From: Cyanobium sp.
GTDB taxonomy: Bacteria; Cyanobacteriota; Cyanobacteriia; PCC-6307; Cyanobiaceae
Reading direction: 5' to 3'
DNA: 5,930 nucleotides
Assembly: GCA_014191535.1 (NCBI GenBank)
Contig: BJHC01000094.1
Location: 1 to 5,930, forward strand
Both the position numbers and the translations under genes were made by a program. Of this stretch, positions 1 to 5,900 are shown one piece after another; position 1 is the first letter of the stretch, and each line of letters begins with the position of its first letter. Below the pieces are notes generated by a model. It did no database searches. It was not told the origin of the DNA and worked only from the letters and a program-made list of their open reading frames with translations.

Positions 1-146
1 CCGCGGCCGGCGTCAAGAAAGGGGTGCTGATGAAAACGCTGCGGGCCGCCCTACTCGGCAGCCTCCAGGGGCCCGATCTGCTCACCACCTGGCTGCTGCT
101 CCAGCCCAGCGGCGAGGCCCGCGAGCGCATCGCCCGCTGCCTCTGA
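1..146 (+). CDS. gltX: Glutamyl-tRNA synthetase, C-terminal end (5' truncated by window edge)
   Basis: The reading frame that begins at base 3 gives 47 residues and ends at TGA 144-146. The visible peptide starts [20 protein letters not shown] and continues with [10 protein letters not shown]. This 'GVKKGxLMKxLRAALxGxxxGPDL' pattern is the C-terminal part of the anticodon-binding helical domain of bacterial and cyanobacterial glutamyl-tRNA synthetase. The cytosolic enzyme charges tRNA-Glu with glutamate, and in cyanobacteria the product feeds both translation and tetrapyrrole synthesis through glutamyl-tRNA reductase. Only about a tenth of the usual 470-490 residues is present, so the Rossmann-fold catalytic domain and its HIGH/KMSKS motifs lie outside the window. 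The 3' 96 bases overlap, on the opposite strand, the end of the downstream antiporter gene. No terminator hairpin with a T-tract follows the stop. The identification rests on a short but characteristic segment. Confidence 0.88.
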   Translation, partial: AAGVKKGVLMKTLRAALLGSLQGPDLLTTWLLLQPSGEARERIARCL

Positions 147-1334
147 ACCGATCGCGGCACCAGGATCAGCGCTGACCAACCCCAGCCGCCTGGCCAGCGC
201 GGGGGCCGTCAGCCCCTGCAGGCTCACACTCAACAGGATGGTGAGAAACACCAGTCCCTTGAGGGTGCCGCCGCCCGGCACCCCGGCCTGATCCAGCTCG
301 AGGGCGAACAGGCTGGCCACCGCCGCGGTGACGATCCCCCGCGGGGCCACCCAGGCCACAAGCAACGTTTCCCGCCAACCCAACGACTCCAAACCCAGGC
401 CGCTCAGCTGCACCACCAGCCAGCGCACGGGCGTCAGCGCCAGCACACACAGCACGCCTCCCCAACCCAAGGGGCTCAGTTCCGCCCAGGAGAGATCAGC
501 CGCCAGCAGGGGAAACAGCACCGTGATGGCCAGCTGGGCCAACTGGGCAATCCACTCATCCAACTGGGTGGCCCGCTGATCAAGCCGCAGCCCCACCACC
601 ACGCCGGCACTCACCGCAGCGGGCAGTCCCCCCTCCGGCAGCACCACTTGGGTGCCGGCGACCAACAGGAACAACACCCCCAGGGTGAGCTGCAGCTGCA
701 GGGCATCGGCGGCGGCGGGCAGGCGGGCCAGCACCGCCACCAACAGCCAACCGGTGGCGGCTCCGATCAGGGCACCACCGCCCAGCCGTAGCAGCAGCAG
801 GGCCGCCACGTCCTGCCAGCGGTGCAAATCCCCGAGGGCCAGCTGCAGGAGCAGCAACGCCAAGACGGCAGCGGCGGGTTCCAGGATCAGCCCCTCCGCC
901 TCCAGCAGGCGCGCCAATCCGGGCTGCAGCCGCATCTGCTGCACCATCGGCGTGATCACCGTGGGGCCGGTGGCCAGGGCAATGGCCCCAAACACCCAGG
1001 CCAGGGGCCAGGCCAGGCCCGCCAGCCCATGGGCCAGACAGGCGCCCCCCACCAGGCCCAGAACGGCACGCACCAGCACCAGCTGCACCACGGCGCGCTG
1101 CAATTCCCGCCCCGCCAGCCGCAGCTGCAGGCCGCCATCGAACAGCACCAGGCTCACCAGCAAAGCCACCACCGGCTCCAGCCCCCGGCCCAGGCTTTCC
1201 GGCTGCACCAGATCGAGGCCGGCCCGCCCGCTCATTAGTCCCACCCCGAGCAGCAACACCACCGCAGGCAAGCCACTCAACCGAGCCAGCAGCCGGGCCA
1301 TGGCGCCGGAAAAACTGGCGACCCCCCAGAGCAA
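51..1334 (-). CDS. CPA1/NhaP-type Na+(K+)/H+ antiporter, integral membrane protein
   Basis: This 427-residue, highly hydrophobic protein should form about 11-13 membrane helices and exchange Na+ or K+ for protons across the inner membrane, for pH and salt homeostasis. CPA1 hallmarks are visible in order: FDGGL at 65-69, TGPTVITP at 122-129, EAEGLILEP at 145-153 (the position of the family ion-binding ESxxND / EGxLIDP motif) and [16 protein letters not shown] at 330-345. The ion-site aspartate appears replaced by Glu152. Residues 381-427 are a short hydrophilic Ala/Gly/Glu-rich tail with no RCK/TrkA domain. Residues 397-427 are encoded antisense to the end of gltX. The given start is TTG at 1334. 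The frame is open back to 1367, and the only other canonical start nearby, ATG 1301, would cut into the 'LLWGV..FSGA' segment that I remember as conserved. A GAGGAG at 1369-1364 lies too far from the TTG to settle it. The gene is probably the last of a three-gene operon. Transported ion and direction of transport cannot be read from sequence. Confidence 0.88.
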   Translation of the reverse strand: MLWGVASFSGAMARLLARLSGLPAVVLLLGVGLMSGRAGLDLVQPESLGRGLEPVVALLVSLVLFDGGLQLRLAGRELQRAVVQLVLVRAVLGLVGGACLAHGLAGLAWPLAWVFGAIALATGPTVITPMVQQMRLQPGLARLLEAEGLILEPAAAVLALLLLQLALGDLHRWQDVAALLLLRLGGGALIGAATGWLLVAVLARLPAAADALQLQLTLGVLFLLVAGTQVVLPEGGLPAAVSAGVVVGLRLDQRATQLDEWIAQLAQLAITVLFPLLAADLSWAELSPLGWGGVLCVLALTPVRWLVVQLSGLGLESLGWRETLLVAWVAPRGIVTAAVASLFALELDQAGVPGGGTLKGLVFLTILLSVSLQGLTAPALARRLGLVSADPGAAIGSEAAGDALAGLAAGLEQQPGGEQIGPLEAAE

Positions 1335-1357
1335 GTCGGTGGTCAGAACCGGGGGCT

Positions 1358-1609
1358 TCAGAACTCCTCACCCGTCAGGGCGCCGTAGACCGGCTCCACC
1401 CGGATCCCCTGCACGGCACTGGGGCGCACCACCAGGTATTCACCCGGCAGATCCTGGATCGGCACGTTGATGAAGGCGTCGGCCGGGCCGGCATTCAGCA
1501 CACTGCCGTACCACTGCTGGAAGGCCTCCAGATCAGGGAAGTGCGCCACGGGCGTGTGGCCGCCGGCCAGCAACAGATGGATGGCATAGCGGCTGGGGGT
1601 ACGGGCCAT
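1358..1609 (-). CDS. Conserved-looking 83-residue hypothetical protein
   Basis: I do not recognise this family. ATG 1609-1607 opens an 83-residue frame that closes at TGA 1360-1358. The start overlaps the stop of the upstream DUF1643 gene by one base (TGATG on the minus strand). There is no Shine-Dalgarno sequence before it, so translational coupling is likely. The product has no signal peptide or membrane helix and looks like a compact soluble alpha/beta domain: RYAIHLLLAGG (7-17) could be a first strand, HFPDLEAFQQWYGSVL (23-38) an amphipathic helix, and GEYLVVRPSAVQGIRVEPVY (56-75) a strand-rich C-terminus. The coherent hydrophobic pattern and the tight packing between two recognisable genes argue that it is real. 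The frame stays open upstream to 1867, but that extension lies wholly within the DUF1643 gene and has low-complexity Ala/Arg/Pro composition, so the ATG at 1609 is preferred. The antiporter begins just downstream. A role linked to the antiporter is possible only by position. Confidence 0.72.
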   Translation of the reverse strand: MARTPSRYAIHLLLAGGHTPVAHFPDLEAFQQWYGSVLNAGPADAFINVPIQDLPGEYLVVRPSAVQGIRVEPVYGALTGEEF

Positions 1610-2181
1610 CAGGGGGGCGCGGCGAGCCGAAGCACATCCCCAGGATGCTGCAGGCGCAGGGGTTGTGCAGCGGCGGGGGCATAGAGCGGATGGCGGGGCT
1701 GGCCGGCGGCGGTGAGCGCCAGCGCCAGCAGCGGCGTGGCGGGCGGCACCTGGGCCGCGAGCAACGGCAGCACCTGCCGATCCCGATCCCGCCAGCGGCC
1801 GCCATTGCCCCACCCCAACCAGACGGCATCGCCGGGCTGCAGGCCGGCCAGACGGTCCACGAGCCAACGGTCGTTGCTGGGGCCCACCGGTTCCGGGCTG
1901 CGGCGCAGCACCGCTGGACTGGCCGTGATGCGGCTGAACAGGTTGAGCACCTCCAGACCGCCAAACCCCCAGGCCCGGGCAAACCCCACCAGCCGCCGCA
2001 GGGTGGGGTCATCCCGTTGGCCATCGGCGCGGGAGGGATTGAGCCCGATGAACAGCAGCCGCGAACCGCCAGGCTCCCAGCGGCGCTCCAACCACCAACG
2101 GTGCTGACCGCACGAGCTGAAAGCAGCATCACCGGCTGCGGGCGCAATCACCAGTGCTGCAGCTCGGGGTCTATGGATCAC
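1609..2181 (-). CDS. DUF1643 family protein
   Basis: This predicted 190-residue soluble protein matches the DUF1643 family along its whole length. Recognisable blocks are FSSCGQHRWWLERRW (21-35), LLFIGLNPSRAD (42-53), DDPTLRRLVGFARAWGFGGLEVLNLF (57-82), PVGPSNDRWL (98-107), VWLGWGNGG (120-128) and ALTAAGQPRHPLYAP (155-169). These correspond to the family's 'LNPSxAD..DDPTxRR', 'GxxNLF', 'DPVGPxND', 'WG' and 'GxPRHPLY' motifs. Biochemical function is unknown to me; members occur in bacteria and phages. The start is GTG 2181, the first start codon after the in-frame TAG at 2214-2212. GTG 2151 is an alternative, and homology would only need the protein to begin before about residue 20. A GGAG overlaps the 2181 start rather than preceding it, so the start is uncertain. 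The gene heads the leftward cluster and is divergent from the MNT gene with a 43-base gap. No key block is missing. Confidence 0.85.
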   Translation of the reverse strand: MIHRPRAAALVIAPAAGDAAFSSCGQHRWWLERRWEPGGSRLLFIGLNPSRADGQRDDPTLRRLVGFARAWGFGGLEVLNLFSRITASPAVLRRSPEPVGPSNDRWLVDRLAGLQPGDAVWLGWGNGGRWRDRDRQVLPLLAAQVPPATPLLALALTAAGQPRHPLYAPAAAQPLRLQHPGDVLRLAAPP

Positions 2182-2224
2182 TCCAGCATGGTGTCGATGG
2201 GGCCAAGCCCCCTAGCCTGAGGCG
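2182..2224. promoter_or_regulatory. Short divergent intergenic region, presumed control region for both directions
   Basis: These 43 bases separate the leftward DUF1643 start from the rightward MNT start, so promoter or operator elements for at least one direction must lie here or extend into the flanking coding sequences. Two small inverted repeats are visible: GGGGC-CAA-GCCCC at 2199-2211 and GCCT-G-AGGC at 2215-2223. The second covers the only Shine-Dalgarno-like bases (GAGG, 2219-2222), which end two bases before the ATG at 2225 and are therefore poorly spaced. I cannot point to a convincing -35/-10 pair on either strand. The regulatory reading is inferred from position. Short G/C hairpins are common by chance in DNA this rich in GC. 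Confidence 0.4.
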
Positions 2225-2563
2225 ATGGCCACCCTGTCTGCCATTCGCCAAGAACGCCGCAGCCTCCGCCTGGCCGAGCTGAAGCAGGGGGTGAGGGTTG
2301 TACTGGAAGACCATCCTCTGGGTGAGGTATGGCTATTCGGATCCCTAGCCCGCGGCGATTGGGATGCCTTCTCCGATGTGGACCTGCTGGCCATCAGCGC
2401 CTCCAGCGCCGACGCCCGGAACCTGGCGGATGCCCTGCAATCAGCAGGCCTCGGGGACGACGTGTTGGCCCTGAGCACCGACGACTGGCAACGGCTGCGC
2501 TCGGGTGATGATCCCTACTGGCGTGTGATCGGGGCTGAAGCGCTGCGGCTCGACACCCCATGA
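2225..2563 (+). CDS. MNT-type nucleotidyltransferase (HEPN/MNT pair, antitoxin-like)
   Basis: This 112-residue protein belongs to the minimal nucleotidyltransferase group of the polymerase-beta superfamily. The signature GSLARGDWDAFSDVDLL spans residues 39-55: Gly39-Ser40 is the nucleotide-binding GS, and Asp51 and Asp53 are the metal-binding DxD pair. Asp78 or Asp79, just before the strand VLALS, is a candidate third carboxylate. Residues 1-30 form a charged helix and 61-76 a second helix. Length is normal for MNT proteins (about 95-150). In the better studied MntA/HepT type, the MNT protein neutralises its HEPN partner by adding AMP to it. That is knowledge of relatives and is not shown for this pair. 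The ATG at 2225 is the only plausible start, because an in-frame TAG lies at 2213. The stop overlaps an ATGA, as if to couple a next gene, but the HEPN frame is entered elsewhere. All visible catalytic residues are intact. Confidence 0.87.
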   Translation: MATLSAIRQERRSLRLAELKQGVRVVLEDHPLGEVWLFGSLARGDWDAFSDVDLLAISASSADARNLADALQSAGLGDDVLALSTDDWQRLRSGDDPYWRVIGAEALRLDTP

Positions 2564-2576
2564 CACCGCGCGGTGT
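2563..2576. repeat. Perfect 14-bp palindrome between MNT stop and HEPN start
   Basis: The bases ACACCGCGCGGTGT equal their own reverse complement. They begin on the last base of the MNT stop codon and end immediately before the HEPN ATG. They could act as a binding site for a dimeric regulator, pair between transcripts, or mark the junction of a small deletion. Function is inferred. The palindrome is a direct observation. Confidence 0.6.
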
Positions 2577-2906
2577 ATGCAGGGCCAGGGCTTCCATGCG
2601 CAGGCCTGTTACCTGGCGGCCCAGGCCGCCGAGAAAGCACTGAAGGCCCTGGTGGTAGCCACCGGCGTGACCCCACCCCACAGCCATTCGCTCGAGCGGC
2701 TGATGGAGCTACTGGATCGCCAGGGCCTCAACGTGGAGCCCCTGCGTGAACTGCGCCTCAAGGCCCTCACCCGCATGAGCAGCCAGACCCGCTATCCCCA
2801 GGGCGATGAGGCTCCGGCGGATCTGTTTGATGCCCATGACAGTGAACCCGCCCTGGAGACCGCCACCAGCGTGGTGGGACTCGCCACAGCACTTCTGGCA
2901 GGCTGA
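2577..2906 (+). CDS. HEPN domain protein, apparently missing its N-terminal helix (possible decaying gene)
   Basis: The 109 residues contain the HEPN core: FHAQACYLAAQAAEKALKAL (6-25) matches the family's 'xxACFLAQQAAEKALKAL' helix, SHSLERLMELL (36-46) the third helix with its typical His, and TRYP (71-74) followed by DLFDAHDSEPALETATSVVG the C-terminal 'RYP...a.e.A' helix. This is the PF05168-like branch. I see no RxxxxH ribonuclease motif of the HepT toxin branch. Members usually carry 15-25 more residues at the N-terminus, a helix of the type 'W...A..DL..A..LL', and that helix is absent. The homologous frame continues upstream of ATG 2577 as DTARC but holds no ATG or GTG before the in-frame TGA at 2526. 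A better placed ATG at 2560, overlapping the MNT stop, is in another frame and reads MTPR. A small frame-changing deletion near 2562-2577 would explain this. No Shine-Dalgarno precedes ATG 2577. The protein may be a shortened form or a pseudogene. It pairs by position with the MNT gene. Confidence 0.75.
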   Translation: MQGQGFHAQACYLAAQAAEKALKALVVATGVTPPHSHSLERLMELLDRQGLNVEPLRELRLKALTRMSSQTRYPQGDEAPADLFDAHDSEPALETATSVVGLATALLAG

Positions 2907-2926
2907 GCCGACTTCGGTAGTTCCGC
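2907..2926 (+). other. 20-base gap between HEPN stop and polA start
   Basis: These bases hold no recognisable promoter, terminator or Shine-Dalgarno sequence; GGTAG at 2916-2920 is the closest purine-rich match. The gap is too short for a full promoter, so polA is either cotranscribed with the MNT/HEPN pair or uses a promoter lying inside the HEPN coding sequence. Confidence 0.5.
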
Positions 2927-5900
2927 GTGGCCGTGGCCAACCCCACCAGCACCAAACCCCTGCTGCTGCTGGTGGATGGTCACTCGCTGGCCTTCCGCAG
3001 TTTCTACGCCTTCAGCAAGGGGGGTGAGGGCGGTCTGAGCACCAAGGACGGGGTACCCACCTCCGTGACCTACGGCTTCCTCAAGGCCCTGCTCGACAAC
3101 TGCAAAGGTCTGGCGCCCCAGGGGGTGGTGATTGCCTTCGACACCGCCGAACCCACCTTCCGCCACGAGGCCGATGAGGCCTACAAGGCCCACCGGGATG
3201 AAGCGCCGGAGCACTTCTTCGCCGACCTCACCAACCTGCAGCAGATCCTCGAATCCGCGCTCGACATCCCCCTGTGCATGGCACCGGGCTACGAGGCCGA
3301 TGACGTGCTCGGCACCCTGGCCAACCGCGCGGCGAACGCGGGCTGGCGGGTGCGGATCCTCTCGGGCGACCGCGACCTGTTCCAGCTGGTGGACGACCAG
3401 CGCGACATCGCCGTGCTGTACATGGGCGGCGGCCCCTACGCCAAAAGCAGCGGCCCGGTGGAGATGCGCCGTGAGGGGGTGATCGCCAAGCTCGGGGTCA
3501 CCCCCGAGGAGGTGGTGGATCTCAAGGCCCTCACCGGCGACACCAGCGACAACATCCCCGGCGTGAAGGGGGTCGGCCCCAAGACCGCCATCACCCTGTT
3601 GCAGGCCCACCAGACCCTCGATGGCGTCTACGGCGCCCTGGAGCAGCTGCTGGCGGCGGGCCCCAAGGCCAAAGACCCCAAGGGTGCGCTCAAGGGGGCC
3701 CTGCTGGAGAAGCTCAGCAGCGACAAGGAGAACGCCTACCGCTCGCGCATGCTGGCGGAGATCCTGGTGGACATCCCCCTGCCCCAGGAGCCGCGGCTGC
3801 AGCTGGGGGCCGTGAACGCCGAGGCCCTGGCGACACGGCTGGAGGAGCTGGAGCTGTTCAGCCTGCGGCGCCAGGTGAACAGCTTTGCCCAGATCTTCTC
3901 CAGCGAGCCCCCCGGAGAAATCGCTGACACCACCGAGCGGGAGGAAGCAGCCGCCGGCTCTGCAGGGGTGGGACCAGATTCCAGCGCAACTCGTACCAAC
4001 CATGGAGCCGCCAGCACACCCAGCACCAGCTCCGCCACGGCCCCACAGCAGCCGCCCCAGCTCCAACCGCAACTGATCACCACTACCGCCGAGCTCGAGG
4101 CGCTGGTGACGCGCCTCATGGCCGCCACCGATGCCGCCGCCCCGATCGCCCTCGACACCGAAACCACCCACCTCAACCCCTTCCTGGCGGAACTGGTGGG
4201 CATCGGCCTGGCCTGGGGGGAGGGGCCTGCGGATCTGGCCTACATCCCCATCGGCCACCAGCCGCCGATGGCCGCCGATCTGCTCAGCGAGCCCCCTGCC
4301 GCACCGCCGCAGCTGCCGTTGGATCAGGTGCTCACGGCCCTGGCCCCCTGGCTGGCCAGCCCGCAGCACCCCAAAACGCTGCAGAACGCCAAATACGACC
4401 GGCTGATCCTGCTGCGCCACGGCCTGCCCCTCGACGGCGTGGTGATGGACACGCTGCTGGCGGATTACCTGCGGGATGCCAACGCCAAGCACGGTCTGGA
4501 GGTGCTGGCGGAGCGCAACCTCGGCTTCACCCCCACCAGCTACAGCGACTTGGTGGCCAAGGGGGCCGACTTCTCCTCCGTATCGATCGAGGCGGCCGCC
4601 CAGTACTGCGGCATGGACGTGCACGTGACCCGGCGGCTCACCCCGCTGCTGCGCACCCAACTCACCGAACTCGGGCCGCAGTTGCCGCAGCTGTTGGATC
4701 AGGTGGAACTGCCCCTGGAGCCGGTGCTGGCCCAGATGGAGGCCACCGGCATCCGCATCGACACCGCCTACCTGGCGGAGCTGAGCACGGAGCTGGCCGC
4801 CACCCTGGAACGGCTGGAGGCCGACGCCAAGGCCGCCGCGGGCCTCGACTTCAACCTCGCCTCCCCCAAACAGCTGGGGGAGCTGCTGTTCGACACCCTG
4901 GGGCTCGACCGCAAGAAATCCCGCAAGACCAAAACGGGTTGGAGCACCGATGCCGCCGTGCTCGAAAAACTGGAGGACGCCCACCCGGTGGTGCCGTTGG
5001 TGCTGGAGCACCGCACCCTCAGCAAGCTCAAGAGCACCTACGTGGATGCGCTGCCGGCCCTGATGGAGCCGGAAACGGGCCGAGTGCACACCGATTTCAA
5101 TCAAGCGGTGACCGCCACCGGACGCCTCTCCAGCAGCAACCCCAACCTGCAGAACATCCCCGTGCGCACGGAGTTCTCGCGGCGCATCCGCAAGGCCTTC
5201 CTGCCGGAGCAGGGTTGGCAACTGATCAGCGCCGACTACTCCCAGATCGAGCTGCGCATCCTGGCCCACCTCTCCGGGGAGGACGTGCTGGTGGAGGCCT
5301 ACCGCAACGGCGACGACGTGCACGCCGTGACGGCACGGTTGCTGTTCGACAAGGCCGAGGGTGAGGCCGTAAGCAGTGAGGAGCGCCGGCTGGGCAAAAC
5401 GATCAACTTCGGCGTGATCTACGGCATGGGCGCCCAGCGCTTCGCCCGGGAAACCGGCGTCAGCCAAAGCCAGGCCAAGGACTTCCTCAGCAAGTACAAG
5501 CAGCGCTATCCAAAGGTGTTCGCCTTCCTCGAACTGCAGGAACGGCTGGCCCTCAGCCGCGGCTACGTGGAAACAATCCTGGGGCGACGGCGCCCCTTCG
5601 CCTTCGACCCCTCAGGCCTCGGCCGCCTGCTGGGCAAGGACCCCCTGGAGATCGACCTGGAGGTGGCGCGCCGCGGCGGCATGGAGGCCCAGCAGCTGCG
5701 GGCCGCCGCCAACGCCCCGATCCAGGGCTCCAGCGCCGACATCATCAAGCTGGCCATGGTGCAGCTGCACCATCAGCTGGCGGCGAGCGGCCTGCCCGCC
5801 CGGTTGCTGCTGCAGGTGCACGATGAACTGGTGCTGGAGGCGGCCCCCGACGGCCTCGAGGCGGTGCTGGCCCTGACGCGTGAAACCATGGAGCGCGCGG

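Noticed and set aside
201..217. GGGGC-(5)-GCCCC stem-loop after gltX as a terminator
   Set aside because: It lies within antiporter coding sequence, has a stem of only five pairs and no T-tract, and such stems are frequent in this GC-rich DNA.
580..1371. Alternative minus-strand frame of 263 codons over the antiporter
   Set aside because: It is a Gly/Ala/Arg-rich shadow one frame away from a clear membrane protein with CPA1 motifs.
652..1470. Plus-strand frame of 272 codons opposite the antiporter
   Set aside because: Its Ser/Arg/Thr/Pro-rich translation has no domain-like pattern and is antisense to a well supported gene.
1610..1867. N-terminal extension of the 83-residue protein up to 169 residues
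   Set aside because: The extension lies entirely inside the DUF1643 gene in another frame and is low-complexity Ala/Arg/Pro. The ATG at 1609 with TGATG overlap is a better start.
1645..2220. Plus-strand frame of 191 codons opposite the DUF1643 gene
   Set aside because: It has Gln/Gly/Pro-rich composition and no motifs, whereas the opposite strand carries all DUF1643 blocks.
2560..2640. ATG at 2560 overlapping the MNT stop as the start of the HEPN protein
   Set aside because: Its frame gives an Arg/Pro-rich peptide and not the HEPN core. It is kept only as a hint of a former start.
2577..2906. HepT-type RNase toxin with RxxxxH active site
   Set aside because: No Arg-x(4-6)-His motif is present near the C-terminus. 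The TRYP motif fits the PF05168-like HEPN branch, so ribonuclease activity should not be assumed.
2792..5467. Minus-strand open frame of 891 codons antisense to polA
   Set aside because: It mirrors the polA codon pattern in GC-rich DNA. Its translation is rich in Gly, His, Gln, Val and Leu with no recognisable domain, and it starts inside polA and runs into the HEPN gene. The plus strand has every PolA catalytic motif. The length is striking, but a GC-rich shadow explains it.
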